In this document: positions 35,650 through 44,781 of the stretch, in pieces
How positions within the stretch are numbered: the first letter of the stretch is position 1
Layout of the letters: every line of letters starts with the position of its first letter
From: Marinoscillum sp. 108
Lineage (GTDB): Bacteria; Bacteroidota; Bacteroidia; Cytophagales; Cyclobacteriaceae
DNA: 64,000 nt
Assembly (NCBI RefSeq): GCF_902506655.1
Contig: NZ_LR734808.1
Location: forward strand, 3,098,501-3,162,500
Direction: 5' to 3'
Program-made: the position numbers and the translations under genes
The notes under the pieces: model-generated
What the model was told of the DNA's origin: nothing
Database searches by the model: none
The model's input: the letters and a program-made list of their open reading frames with translations, nothing else

Positions 35650-35750
35650 ACCCCACGATGTACTTATGGTACTGGACCCAGTGCCGGTCAAAATGCTTTC
35701 AACAAGCACAGGAGTTTACCAAAGCCACGGATGTTCTTTCTTTAAAAAAA
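35650..35750 (+). pseudogene. ftsY remnant left by the tandem duplication
   Basis: Sequence from ACCCCACGATGTACTT to the region CAGGAGTTTACCAAAGCCAC and GGATGTTCTTTCTTTAAAAA reproduces two parts of ftsY: the segment encoding PHDVLLVLDG through FTKATDV, and the end encoding SFFKK. About 134 bp between are deleted and there are small indels, so no frame is kept. It cannot make FtsY. It marks the left end of the second duplication copy. Confidence 0.88.
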
Positions 35751-35757
35751 TAGAAAT

Positions 35758-35778
35758 GGCGCCTTCAAGGCGCCTTTT
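35758..35778 (+). terminator. Hairpin GGCGCC-TTCAA-GGCGCC-TTTT after the ftsY remnant
   Basis: A perfect 6-bp GC stem with five-base loop and four T residues on the plus strand. It lies at the position matching the end of ftsY in the second copy. In the first copy the corresponding sequence (GGCGTTTTGAGTACCCC) is degraded. The original ftsY terminator may therefore be the one that now follows the remnant. Confidence 0.6.
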
Positions 35779-35809
35779 ACTCGAGGTGGAAATGGTCTGT
35801 TTGCTGTCA

Positions 35810-36466
35810 CTACACCATGGTGGTAAGGATGATCAGCGCTCCCAGAATGCCCACCAGACCCAAGATCAATCCGGCAACAGCCATCCCTCTTCCATTGCCT
35901 TTCTCCAGTCTTCTCATGGATATACTTCCAAAAATCACAGCGAGTATTCCCAGAGGAATACCTGCCACAAATAGACTTACAATGCCCAGAACCAGGGAGG
36001 CAATGGCCATACCGTGGGGATTTGAACCTTTGGTCTCTTTGACTCTTTTGACCTCTTTTTTGACGGATTGAAGCTCATCTTTTGAGATTACTTTTTGAGG
36101 TGGGAAATCATCTCCGATGAATGTCGTTTCGGCCGACTCTTCTTTTGACTCCTCATGAGGCTTGTACTCATAGGGCTTGTATCGGTAGGTGATCAGGTCA
36201 GCTGGTGACGTAGTGAGTCCATACAACGATACTGTTTCGGGATAATGATTACCTGGCGCATCGATGAGCTCCTGATTCGGTTGAATCTTTTGAGGTGTTT
36301 TCGCCACTTTACTGGTCTTCTTGAATGACCTGAGTGTAAGGTGTTGACTCTTGATTCTGTCTTTCTTTTTGTAAAACTGAGGGCATTCCATGGCCTGTTT
36401 GGTGGGGCTACAGGCTGTGAAAAGCACGGCCATGAGCACCAGGAGTGAAGCGGTGTTGGTTTTCAT
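35810..36466 (-). CDS. DUF4190 domain lipoprotein, copy B
   Basis: 218 residues; signal peptide and lipobox (LFTACSPTKQ), linker and C-terminal helices (ASLVLGIVSLFVAGIPLGIL, then GMAVAGLILGLVGILGALII) as in copy A. The middle differs (KPHEESKEESAETTF versus EVFELDKEESAEKTL). The ATG at 36466 is chosen by alignment with copy A; a longer frame from 36607 adds unrelated residues. It diverges from the AraC-type gene with 128 bp between the starts. No function is known. Confidence 0.78.
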   Translation of the reverse strand: MKTNTASLLVLMAVLFTACSPTKQAMECPQFYKKKDRIKSQHLTLRSFKKTSKVAKTPQKIQPNQELIDAPGNHYPETVSLYGLTTSPADLITYRYKPYEYKPHEESKEESAETTFIGDDFPPQKVISKDELQSVKKEVKRVKETKGSNPHGMAIASLVLGIVSLFVAGIPLGILAVIFGSISMRRLEKGNGRGMAVAGLILGLVGILGALIILTTMV

Positions 36467-36594
36467 AGAATTGGGTTTGGTTAGATCGAAATACTGAAGA
36501 TAGGATTTATTATCATTCCCGTCAAGTGTCAATGAAAGTCGGTAAACACCAAAAAATAATGAGGGCTTTTGATTACTTCCTTGTTTATTAAAAC

Positions 36595-37638
36595 ATGGAG
36601 CCGTCACTCAATACCTGGACAGTCATTTTTCTGATTGCCGCCTCACAGGGGATCTTCCTGGGGGTAGTGATCTGGACCAAGCGCCACCAGGCCAATGGAT
36701 ATCTGGGTGCAGTGGTGTTGGCTTTCAGTCTGATGCTATTGTACTATGTATTATACTGGACCGGCTACTTTCGACTGGCACCACGGTGGTTGGGTGTGCT
36801 TCAGGGCATGACTTTTCTGCTCGGGCCTCTTTTCTACGGATATGTACGGTCCGATGAGCGTCTTTTTCGGGTGGGGGTCTGGCATTTCTTGCCTTTTGTG
36901 ATTTACCTGATTCATTTTTTGGTGCTTCCATTTGAATCCCTTGAGCTTCGAAGGGTTCTGGTGCGTTCAGTTACGGTCTTGCAAACCATCCATTTGCTTA
37001 TTTATGCGGGTGTCGCACTCCGGTGGACATGGGTGAACGCCCTTGCAAGCGGCCGTTGGAGGATTGTGCTGTCGTTACTGTTTATGGGCTATGCCTTCAG
37101 TTTTTTGCTTTACTACGTGCTTGTCTGGACGGGTCTTTTGAAAATTGAATATGACTATTTCATTTCCGTGGTGGCGGCAGTATTTATTTATTCCATCGGA
37201 TACAAGGGATATCAGGGCAGAGAGGTTTTTCATGTGAATACAGGGGTGAAATATGATCGCTCAGGGCTTTCACAAAGTGCTGCAGAAGCGTTCCTGGCTG
37301 AGGTTAAACGCTATATGGAAGAGGATAAAGGTTATCTCAACAATGACCTCAAACTTCAGTACATGGCAGATGAGCTCGCCATTTCGGCCAATCATATTTC
37401 ACAGGTGGTCAATGAGCTGGAAGGCTGCAACTTTACTGATTTTGTGAATCGGTACCGCGTGCAGGAGGCCAAGAGACTGCTACAGGACGAGGCCCATCAC
37501 TACAAAATTATTCAGATCGCCTACCTGGCCGGGTTCAATAACAAAGCTACTTTCAACTCAGCTTTCAAGAAATTTGTGGGGGTTCCACCTTCTCAGTTTA
37601 AAAAAGCCCTCAATCGCCAGCATCCACAGCTGCAATGA
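36595..37638 (+). CDS. AraC family regulator with membrane-bound N-terminus
   Basis: 347 residues. The first 200 hold about six or seven hydrophobic helices (VIFLIAASQGIFLGVVIW, VVLAFSLMLLYYVLYWTG, FLPFVIYLIHFLVLPF and others). The last 100 are an AraC-type DNA-binding domain (LQYMADELAISANHISQVVN, then IIQIAYLAGFNNKATFNSAF and FVGVPPSQFKKAL). This architecture is common in Bacteroidota and senses a membrane or periplasmic signal directly. The target is unknown; the divergent DUF4190 gene B is a candidate. Confidence 0.9.
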   Translation: MEPSLNTWTVIFLIAASQGIFLGVVIWTKRHQANGYLGAVVLAFSLMLLYYVLYWTGYFRLAPRWLGVLQGMTFLLGPLFYGYVRSDERLFRVGVWHFLPFVIYLIHFLVLPFESLELRRVLVRSVTVLQTIHLLIYAGVALRWTWVNALASGRWRIVLSLLFMGYAFSFLLYYVLVWTGLLKIEYDYFISVVAAVFIYSIGYKGYQGREVFHVNTGVKYDRSGLSQSAAEAFLAEVKRYMEEDKGYLNNDLKLQYMADELAISANHISQVVNELEGCNFTDFVNRYRVQEAKRLLQDEAHHYKIIQIAYLAGFNNKATFNSAFKKFVGVPPSQFKKALNRQHPQLQ

Positions 37639-37699
37639 CCGACTTCTTTCGTCACTTTCCCGTAAGAACCATTAATTTACGGTACCAAAATAGTTCAAT

Positions 37700-37954
37700 A
37701 TGCTGGAATTGATTGCCATGTTTTCCATTGGGAAAACCATTCGAAACATCGCAGTGGAGAAAAGACTGAAGCCGAGCCCATTCATTGTGAATATGGTGCT
37801 CCTTTGGCTGGGATTTGAGTTTGTAGGCGCGTTTATTGGTCTGACCATCTTCAACAACCTCATGGGTGGCTATTTCTGCGGACTTGCCGGGGCAGCCATC
37901 GGAGGCTACTTGGGCTATCAGCGGGTGGTGAGGGCTGAGCCCGAGGTTTATTAA
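37700..37954 (+). CDS. Small membrane protein of unknown function
   Basis: 84 residues with two hydrophobic segments (VNMVLLWLGFEFVGAFIGL and GGYFCGLAGAAIGGYLGY), the second Gly-rich. It starts MLELIAMFSIGKTIRNIAVEK. The next gene starts 14 bp later and may be co-expressed. No family is recognised. Confidence 0.65.
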   Translation: MLELIAMFSIGKTIRNIAVEKRLKPSPFIVNMVLLWLGFEFVGAFIGLTIFNNLMGGYFCGLAGAAIGGYLGYQRVVRAEPEVY

Positions 37955-37968
37955 AGTTCGGATTATCC

Positions 37969-38370
37969 ATGATTTTAGAGACCACTTATAACAAGCGCGA
38001 AACCATCCTGCAAATCAATCAGCTGGTTGGCAAACCCTATACCCTGATGCAAAGACTCAGGATGGGAGGAATAGGCTCCAGGCGAATGGGGATCTCTCAA
38101 GTAAGTCCAGAATACACCCATTACCTGAAAGCCGGACATTACATCACCCATGCCAATATCGAACTCAGACCGGAAGGCATTTTGATTCATTTTCGGTTCA
38201 AGCTGGAGTCTTACGCCTGGCCGATGCCCTATGCTGATCTCCAAATCAGTACAAGCCCTGAGCTGACTTTCACCTCAGGTGGAAAATTCATTGTTTTCAA
38301 AGACGGGATGAAAGTGAATGGATCCTTCATAGAAAGAATGATGAGTCATTTGGCGACCGCAAAAAAGTAA
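37969..38370 (+). CDS. Conserved hypothetical protein
   Basis: 133 residues with no signal peptide or membrane helix. The sequence LMQRLRMGGIGSRRMGISQ, then HANIELRPEGILIHFRFKL and WPMPYADLQISTSPELTF, suggests a compact beta-rich fold. I do not recognise the family. It follows the small membrane protein gene closely on the same strand. Confidence 0.65.
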   Translation: MILETTYNKRETILQINQLVGKPYTLMQRLRMGGIGSRRMGISQVSPEYTHYLKAGHYITHANIELRPEGILIHFRFKLESYAWPMPYADLQISTSPELTFTSGGKFIVFKDGMKVNGSFIERMMSHLATAKK

Positions 38371-38429
38371 AATATCTTAGGATTTTACGGTCTCTTGCTG
38401 ATTACACCCTACATTGGTTCGAAAAAACC

Positions 38430-39314
38430 ATGAGAATACTTGTCTTTTTACTTTGCCTCGTGGCTGGTCAGCTGCAGGCTCAGCCATCCCGAAAGGATGC
38501 CGATGCGCAATACTCCAACGAACAGTGGACAGAAGCCGCAAAAGGTTATCAGCATTATCTCAAAAAGAATGAGAAGGATTCCTCGGCCTGGTACAGGTTG
38601 GCTTTTTGTCAGCTTAAATTGGGTGCATACGAAGCCTCACTCAAAAATTTCGACGAGGCTGTCGCCCGTAATTTTTATCCGGGTTACACGCTCTATACCA
38701 AATCGAAGGCCTATGCCCTTCTGGAAAAACAGGCAAAGGCTTATGAAACATTGCAGGCTGCCTTGGACAGGGGCTTTAGCAACTTCCGACTGATGGAGAG
38801 TGAGGAGGAATGGTCACCTTATCAGCAAGACCAAAAATTTTTGTCTTTGTTGTACGCTTGCAAGGTCAATGCCTATCCGTGCCTCTCCGATTCTGTGCGA
38901 CGGCATTTTGATTTTTGGCTGGGTGAATGGGATGTATATGTCAAAGGCACTAAAGTAGGAGAAAACAGCATTACACTCGCCAATGGGGGCTGTGCCCTTC
39001 ATGAAAGCTATACCACTCCCGGAACATACACAGGTCAAAGTATCAACTACTACGATAAGCTGGACAATAAATGGCATCAGACCTGGGTGGGGAGTGCCGG
39101 AGGCGTGCTCGATTATGTAGAAATAGACAAGAGGCCGGGCATGATTCAGTTTCAGTGTGACTACCGTGACCAGCAGGGCAATGTGGTGAAGTCACGACTC
39201 ACCTTCACTGACAATGGGGACGGAACAGTGAGGCAGTTGTTTGAAAACTCCAGTGACGGGGAAACCTGGACGCCAGGGTTTGATGGATTGTATAAACCTA
39301 AATCGGTGGAATGA
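38430..39314 (+). CDS. Secreted TPR protein with DUF1579-like domain
   Basis: 294 residues. A signal peptide (ILVFLLCLVAGQLQAQ) is followed by two TPR units (about 22-120, e.g. WYRLAFCQLKLGAYEASL). The C-terminal domain begins FDFWLGEWDVYVKGTKVGEN and has INYYDKLDNKWHQTWVGSAGG, matching the beta-barrel type of DUF1579-like proteins that bind small molecules. The reaction is unknown. It converges on the DUF697 gene with 7 bp between stops. Confidence 0.78.
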   Translation: MRILVFLLCLVAGQLQAQPSRKDADAQYSNEQWTEAAKGYQHYLKKNEKDSSAWYRLAFCQLKLGAYEASLKNFDEAVARNFYPGYTLYTKSKAYALLEKQAKAYETLQAALDRGFSNFRLMESEEEWSPYQQDQKFLSLLYACKVNAYPCLSDSVRRHFDFWLGEWDVYVKGTKVGENSITLANGGCALHESYTTPGTYTGQSINYYDKLDNKWHQTWVGSAGGVLDYVEIDKRPGMIQFQCDYRDQQGNVVKSRLTFTDNGDGTVRQLFENSSDGETWTPGFDGLYKPKSVE

Positions 39315-39321
39315 CCCGGGA

Positions 39322-40332
39322 TTACATTTCCGGTTCCTTTTTTCTAAACGGGTTGATTTTTTGACCGGCTTCTGAGATTCCTTCGGCCACTTTCACGCCA
39401 GTGTTTTTGATGCCTTCCCAGCCGGATTTCAGGGTGTCCACACCCGCTTTTCGGGTGGCCTTGAGAAGACCACTCATGATTTGTCCGGAGGATTTCATCA
39501 CAATGCCTTTTAGCTGGCTGGCGGATTCCATGAAGGCGCTTTTCCGAATGGCTTTCTTGTCCACTACCTCGTTGCATGCACAATACTTTTGCGCAATATT
39601 GCCCACGCGGAGTGTGAGAAAGGCATTGGTAGAGCCTTCCAGCAGGGAATCCAGAATGATATTGGCCGTAGGGCCGATCACGGGGATGGACTTACCGGCG
39701 GAGTTTTTCAGAAATGAACTGATGACCGGCTCCACTTGCTGGGAGACATCCAGATCTTCTATTTCGGAAGCAAGAAAAGAGGACCCCGCTACATTGGCAT
39801 AGAGATAAATAAGCTCACGGAGCGATGGCCGCTGATAGTAAATATGGGCGATCTTCCAGACCATGCGTGATTGGGTTGCCAGAATAGTGAGTGCATCCAG
39901 CTTGCCATTTTGTGAAACAGAAGTAGTGAGAAATACCGCAGTGGCAGTTTGCTGAATCACTCTGTTGGCGGACTGGTTAAGCACCAGGATACTCTCGGCA
40001 AGGTCCTCCACCTTTTGTGGCTGGATGCCCTGTGCCCGTAGTATTTCATTTCTCCTGAGACGCATGAGGAGATGCTGTCGGTATCGGGGGAGCTCATCCT
40101 GATTTTTGGGCAGGGAGATGGCCCGTGGCAATTTCAGAAAAAGGAGCACCGGCCAGCCAGCAAGCCCAATAGCCACTGCGCTGAGGACTACTAAGACCAC
40201 ATTGGCCGTCAGTTGATTGATCTCTTTCAGCATCAGGTAGACACCTGAAATCTGATTGATCATAAAAAGCACAAAGCCAAGAATGACCAAAACAGAAAGA
40301 GGAAGAAGGATTTTTTTCAGGGTGCTAATCAT
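39322..40332 (-). CDS. DUF697 domain membrane protein
   Basis: 336 residues. Two membrane helices near the N-terminus (SVLVILGFVLFMINQI, and VVLVVLSAVAIGLAGWPVLL) precede a soluble region with a DUF697-type core (TAVFLTTSVSQNGKLDALTIL, VWKIAHIYYQRPSL and IPVIGPTANIILDSLLEGSTNAFL). The C-terminus is basic and helical (KAGVDTLKSGWEGIKNTGVK). The family is related to YcjF, of uncertain role in membrane stress. It overlaps the upstream DUF6134-like gene by 8 bp. Confidence 0.78.
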   Translation of the reverse strand: MISTLKKILLPLSVLVILGFVLFMINQISGVYLMLKEINQLTANVVLVVLSAVAIGLAGWPVLLFLKLPRAISLPKNQDELPRYRQHLLMRLRRNEILRAQGIQPQKVEDLAESILVLNQSANRVIQQTATAVFLTTSVSQNGKLDALTILATQSRMVWKIAHIYYQRPSLRELIYLYANVAGSSFLASEIEDLDVSQQVEPVISSFLKNSAGKSIPVIGPTANIILDSLLEGSTNAFLTLRVGNIAQKYCACNEVVDKKAIRKSAFMESASQLKGIVMKSSGQIMSGLLKATRKAGVDTLKSGWEGIKNTGVKVAEGISEAGQKINPFRKKEPEM

Positions 40333-40960
40333 TGGTTTTACCGGTGATCTGCTTATTTCTCACGGCTAGCAGGCTTTCGGGTTTCAATATGAACTCAAAA
40401 GTGGCAAAGTCTCGGGTCACTTTCACTTTGGTACAAATGCCATTTTCGTAGGTATAGACATTGGTGCCATCGGGTGAGGTGAGTGAATACTGGCGTTCTC
40501 CCACCTTTTCAAAATTCAGGTATCGGCCAAAGTAGGCAGAAAACACCTTCTTGCTGTGGTGAGGTTCTTCAAAGTAGATTTCCGAAACGGACTCTGTAAT
40601 GCTTGTTTCGTTAATTTCCGTACGAATACCATCGATCACCAACTCGTAGAATTTTTCCTTCAGGGCCATTTGGGTTTCTTTTTGCACACTTCCATTGAGG
40701 GTGTTGAATCCGGTACCCGAAATGAGTTTCCCGTTTTTGAAAGTTTCTTTCAAGTCGTATTCTATATCAAACAGGAAGATTACTCTCAGCTCCGTTTTGG
40801 TATTCAGGTGGTAAGTGAGTTCATCTCCTTTCAGTATTCTTTTGACCACCGTCTGGCCCATAGACTTGTCATTTCTGATCACATCATAGTGGAGCGTTTG
40901 TCCATACAATGACGTACAGGCGAATAACAATGTCAAACAGGCGGCGTTTATACGTATCAA
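40325..40960 (-). CDS. DUF6134-like exported protein
   Basis: 211 residues with a signal peptide (CLTLLFACTSLYGQ). The mature domain is a beta-sheet of the type LHYDVIRNDKSMGQTVVKRI, then FDIEYDLKETFKNGKLISGT. Such proteins in Bacteroidota are probably periplasmic ligand binders, but their role is unproven. The gene overlaps the DUF697 gene and diverges from the hydrolase-OsmC gene. Confidence 0.72.
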   Translation of the reverse strand: MIRINAACLTLLFACTSLYGQTLHYDVIRNDKSMGQTVVKRILKGDELTYHLNTKTELRVIFLFDIEYDLKETFKNGKLISGTGFNTLNGSVQKETQMALKEKFYELVIDGIRTEINETSITESVSEIYFEEPHHSKKVFSAYFGRYLNFEKVGERQYSLTSPDGTNVYTYENGICTKVKVTRDFATFEFILKPESLLAVRNKQITGKTND

Positions 40961-41043
40961 TGTTAGATTTAGCTTGAAGGCCGAGAGATTTGGCCTGGGT
41001 TTTAACTTTCAAGTTAACGATTTGCAAACTAACGGGTTCAGAA

Positions 41044-42261
41044 ATGAGGTCACAAAAAGTATCGTTCGTCAATAAATCAGGTCAGAACTTGTCCGGGAGG
41101 ATGGATTTCCCTTTGACAGGAAAACCCAAAGCGTTCGTCCTTTTCGCACACTGTTTCACCTGCTCCAGTACACTCAAGGCACTGGATCATATCAGCTCAG
41201 CACTTACTCAAAATGGCATGGCTGTCCTCCGGTTTGATTTCACCGGGCTGGGCCAGAGTGGTGGCGAATTTGAGGATACCAATTTTTCCTCCAATCTTTC
41301 AGACCTCACGGAGGCCTATGATTTTCTGGAAAAGAAATTCGAAGCACCACAAATCCTCATTGGGCATTCCCTGGGAGGTGCGGCAGTTTTGCATGTAGCC
41401 GGGGCGCTGAAAAAGGTGAAGGCCGTGGTGACCATAGGTGCGCCTTCCAACCCTACACATGTGAAGGCACTACTCAAGGGCGGAGAAAAGGAGATTCGGG
41501 AAAAAGGAGAGGCGGAGGTCAACATAGGAGGGCGACCTTTCAAAATCAAAAAACAGTTTCTGGAAGATTTGGAAAAGGATCGAAAAGGAGAAGTGATCAG
41601 GCAGCTGGGCAAGGCTCTGCTGGTGATGCACTCACCCCAGGACAAAATAGTGGGAATAGACAATGCCGCGGAAATTTATCAGCAGGCCATGCACCCTAAG
41701 AGTTTCATTACTTTGGATGGGTCAGATCATTTGCTTAGCCGAAAAGCGGACTCCCACTATGTGGGTAATATGGTGTCTTCCTGGGCTTCCCGCTATATAG
41801 TACCGAATGATGCTGAGGAAGTAGCGCCGGAAGGCGAGGTTTGGACCCGGCTCTCCAATCAGGGCTTTCTCACCGAGATCACTGCGGGGAAACACCATTT
41901 GTTGGCAGACGAGCCAGAAGGTAGCGGTGGTACAGATCACGGCCCTTCGCCCTACGGTTATTTACTCTCTGCACTGGGCGCCTGCACGGCCATGACCCTG
42001 CGCATGTATGCGGACTACAAGAAGATAGATCTGAAAGAGGTGAAAGTGAAGCTCACACACGACAAGGTTCACCAGCAAGATGGTGGCCAGGCCGAAGCGG
42101 CCAAAGGAAAGATTGATCAGATCAGGCGAATGATCAGGCTGGAGGGAGATTTGACGGATGCCGAGCGCAAGCGCCTCATCGAAATAGCCGACAGGTGCCC
42201 CGTACATAAGACGCTGGAGGGCAAGCCGCAGATTATTACCGAAGAGGCCACTGAGATTTAG
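41044..42261 (+). CDS. Fused alpha/beta hydrolase and OsmC-family protein
   Basis: 405 residues. The first 255 form an alpha/beta hydrolase with nucleophile Ser in GHSLGGAAV, acid in HSPQDKIVG and His in DGSDHLL. The last 150 form an OsmC-type peroxiredoxin domain with its two Cys in LGACTAMTLRMYADYKKID and IADRCPVHKTL. OsmC proteins reduce organic hydroperoxides. The fusion, known in many bacteria, may first release the peroxide from an ester. I use the ATG at 41044; the earlier ATG at 40990 adds 18 residues that do not match. Confidence 0.92.
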   Translation: MRSQKVSFVNKSGQNLSGRMDFPLTGKPKAFVLFAHCFTCSSTLKALDHISSALTQNGMAVLRFDFTGLGQSGGEFEDTNFSSNLSDLTEAYDFLEKKFEAPQILIGHSLGGAAVLHVAGALKKVKAVVTIGAPSNPTHVKALLKGGEKEIREKGEAEVNIGGRPFKIKKQFLEDLEKDRKGEVIRQLGKALLVMHSPQDKIVGIDNAAEIYQQAMHPKSFITLDGSDHLLSRKADSHYVGNMVSSWASRYIVPNDAEEVAPEGEVWTRLSNQGFLTEITAGKHHLLADEPEGSGGTDHGPSPYGYLLSALGACTAMTLRMYADYKKIDLKEVKVKLTHDKVHQQDGGQAEAAKGKIDQIRRMIRLEGDLTDAERKRLIEIADRCPVHKTLEGKPQIITEEATEI

Positions 42262-42300
42262 GTGTTGTACACTTGCCATGGCTTTGCCATCTTTGCAGCA

Positions 42301-44430
42301 ATGCAAAAAATCAAGTCAGCTATTTCCTTTGGAGCTTTTTGCCTCCTTATTCTTATTTCTGTATCAGGTTTTTCTCAAATGACCTTCCAGCAAAGTCCAC
42401 TGCTGGAGGCGAAGATGTTCATAGATACCATGGAGTACTCCTGGTCACGGCATACCCTTATAAGAAATCAGAAGGAGATGCTGGCTTTCCAGTACGATCG
42501 GGAAGATGAAATAGCCGAAGTTTATTTGTTCTTCGACGGGGACTCTGAGGTGGCTGATATCGCCCTGATGCCCTCTGCTGATTATTATCCACTGGACTCC
42601 ATCATGATGTTCAGTGATTATGCCCGATTCAAAGTCCGGTTCAATCAGCTCACTACCAGCGAATTTTTAAAATTCACCTTAGGGATCAGAGAGGATTCGG
42701 TGGTGAAGTACGTGGATATGCCACTATTCCCCTATACCAATACCTACGTGGAGCTATATCCGGGCAGTGAGGAACTATACATTGGGGAGGAAAAGGTATT
42801 TGAGCTGACCAGCAACAATTCTGAGAATATTCTGGTAGACAATCGCTGGACAGAGGGCTTGCCAATTAATTATAGAATGACCCGGGAGGGTCCAAAGCTT
42901 CTGCTGCATTTGTTGCCCAATACATTGGGCGATCAGCAAATAGTGGTGCCATTTACACTGAGAAAACCTACCATGGAGGCCGGGCGCCCCAAGTATCAAC
43001 TGAAGTCGCTCAGCTATACCTTCAAGATCCGCTCGGGCCGGTTGGCCTTTTTGCAGTTTGATGCCCAGGAGGTGACCCCAAAAGATGACAAGAAGGAGGC
43101 CATAGAGGTCCAGATAGATAACAATCGGTTTCTCAGACTCGGGAAAACTTACCGAATTGAAGACCAGGAAGAATCCGGAGGAGCGTTGATCGCGGAGCTT
43201 TACACCAAAGCCCGACTCAACAATGACAAGGTACTTTGTCTCCTGCGGCCCTACAGCTACCACAGAAAGTCAGATGGCTATTTGTACATCAAAGACGGGG
43301 ACGATGCGCGCTTTGTGAGTAATCTGGACATTACACCCAAGACCACTATCCAGGAGATCTTTATTCAGAGAGAAGGGAAGGACTGGCGGCGCGGAACCAC
43401 CGTATATCCTGGCGAAACCTTAAACATCAAACTGGAAGGCGAGGGGCTGCACAAAGCTGCTTTTAGTTTTCCGGGCGCCAGCAACCTGGAGTATGATTCA
43501 CTGATCAAAAATGAAAATATATCACTCTTTAGAATCAAGGTACCGCTGACCATCAATACCAACAACATTGAGATTTTTAATCACAATAAGTCCACTGGGA
43601 AAAGCCTCAAAGTAGAGGAGTATCAGCGTCCGCGACCTTTTGATTTCATCAACCTGGACTTTGGTGACCGGCAGCTGGTGGTGAGCGATATCGAAAAGCC
43701 GATCTACTATGAAAATACCCTTACGGATCTGGTCTTTGATTTTGACCGGGGTAAAATAGATGAAGGCAAAGACCTCTTTGGCAAGCAATACCTGACCATC
43801 AAGGTGAAAATTTCCAACAAAAAAGGAAACCTCATCGAGCTATACCAATTTGATGAAGTGGTGATATGCCCCGGAGAGACCTCTCCGAGGTTTGTGCATT
43901 ATGACGATAAGTACTGCCGGAGCGAAGACATCAACCTGAATAATTTCCTCTCCAAGAAGACCTCTGAGTTGGAAGAATGGTCACGAATAGAGCTGGAGAT
44001 AAGTCACGTGAAGTCTAAGTATGGTGGCGACGGCCGTACCAAGAAAATACAGATCCATCTGAAGCGGGATTATAATTTTGACATTGATGTGTCATTCCCT
44101 GCTGGTCTTTTGATCTTAAAGTCCGGTACCGGAAACTTTGGAAATTTTGGGGGACCCAGCTTTGCCATGATCGCTCAGATGAGCTTTTACCAGCCCGGCC
44201 GAATCGCTAAGTACAGGCCTTATAAACTAGGAGCCGGTTTCATCGCTATAGATGCTTTCAACTTTACAGAGAGTAACAGCCGGGATGTGGGTTTGGTGGT
44301 CATCGGTTCGCTCTACCCCACTTCCAGCGATAACAAACTGACCTTTCCGCTTTATGCAGGTTTTGGCTATCTGCTCAGCGAGCAGAAACCCTTCTTTCTG
44401 ATAGGTCCGGGGATCAGGGTGAGATTATAA
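42301..44430 (+). CDS. Large exported protein with outer-membrane-like C-terminus
   Basis: 709 residues with a signal peptide (FCLLILISVSGFSQ). The middle holds many beta strands in immunoglobulin-like units, one reading GTTVYPGETLNIKLEGEGL. The last 150 residues (AGLLILKSGTGNFGNFGGPS, then FAMIAQMSFYQPG and the final FLLIGPGIRVRL) look like outer-membrane strands. It is probably an envelope protein of this lineage with an unknown role. The ATG at 42301 gives the signal peptide; the frame is open further upstream. Its end overlaps the convergent 66-residue gene by 6 bp. Confidence 0.75.
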   Translation: MQKIKSAISFGAFCLLILISVSGFSQMTFQQSPLLEAKMFIDTMEYSWSRHTLIRNQKEMLAFQYDREDEIAEVYLFFDGDSEVADIALMPSADYYPLDSIMMFSDYARFKVRFNQLTTSEFLKFTLGIREDSVVKYVDMPLFPYTNTYVELYPGSEELYIGEEKVFELTSNNSENILVDNRWTEGLPINYRMTREGPKLLLHLLPNTLGDQQIVVPFTLRKPTMEAGRPKYQLKSLSYTFKIRSGRLAFLQFDAQEVTPKDDKKEAIEVQIDNNRFLRLGKTYRIEDQEESGGALIAELYTKARLNNDKVLCLLRPYSYHRKSDGYLYIKDGDDARFVSNLDITPKTTIQEIFIQREGKDWRRGTTVYPGETLNIKLEGEGLHKAAFSFPGASNLEYDSLIKNENISLFRIKVPLTINTNNIEIFNHNKSTGKSLKVEEYQRPRPFDFINLDFGDRQLVVSDIEKPIYYENTLTDLVFDFDRGKIDEGKDLFGKQYLTIKVKISNKKGNLIELYQFDEVVICPGETSPRFVHYDDKYCRSEDINLNNFLSKKTSELEEWSRIELEISHVKSKYGGDGRTKKIQIHLKRDYNFDIDVSFPAGLLILKSGTGNFGNFGGPSFAMIAQMSFYQPGRIAKYRPYKLGAGFIAIDAFNFTESNSRDVGLVVIGSLYPTSSDNKLTFPLYAGFGYLLSEQKPFFLIGPGIRVRL

Positions 44431-44625
44431 AGGAAGCGCTGAGGGCACTGCGTCCTCCAGCAGTACACGGATCTCGTCGTTACAAAAACCCATCTCCTGA
44501 CCCATCATAAAAATCTGCTGTTTGTTAGCTGCTACTGAGTTTCCTTTTTTGATTGTGGTTCGTACCATTTTCACAAAGTCGTTGGTGAGGTCTTGCTGAT
44601 GGTCATGTACTCTGAGCAGTGTCAT
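44425..44625 (-). CDS. Small protein of 66 residues with its own promoter
   Basis: Starts MTLLRVHDHQQDLTNDFVKM and continues VRTTIKKGNSVAANKQQIFM, then GQEMGFCNDEIRVLLEDAV. It is helical, soluble and without recognised family. A full-consensus promoter lies 28 bases upstream, which separates it from the shadows typical of this size. Its 3' end overlaps the end of the large exported protein gene. Confidence 0.6.
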   Translation of the reverse strand: MTLLRVHDHQQDLTNDFVKMVRTTIKKGNSVAANKQQIFMMGQEMGFCNDEIRVLLEDAVPSALPL

Positions 44626-44652
44626 AGGCGTGTTTTTTTGTGATTATGATAG

Positions 44653-44683
44653 CAAAATTAAGAAATTACTGACTTTTTTGCAA
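44653..44683 (-). promoter_or_regulatory. Promoter of the 66-residue gene
   Basis: On the minus strand TTG (44683-44681), a 20-base spacer and TAATTTTG (44660-44653) form a full match to TTG-N20-TAnnTTTG. The surrounding 60 bp are very AT-rich. The ATG follows 27 bases after the -7 element. Confidence 0.65.
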
Positions 44684-44781
44684 TATTTTGCTTACTTTTT
44701 GCTAATCACGCAATCACACAAGCGATTTGTTAGGAATTATCCCAAAAGGCACCATCAAATCGTTTGATCTTTGTTATTTCT

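Larger units (their letters stand above)
35650..36580. repeat. Tandem duplication, right copy (ftsY remnant plus DUF4190 gene B)
   Basis: Second copy of the unit that begins in ftsY. It ends where the copy of GGGCTTTTGATTACTTCC stops at about 36580, 15 bp before the AraC-type gene. DNA upstream of the two DUF4190 genes (signal-peptide codons and about 110 bp before them) is nearly identical in both copies. Confidence 0.82.
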
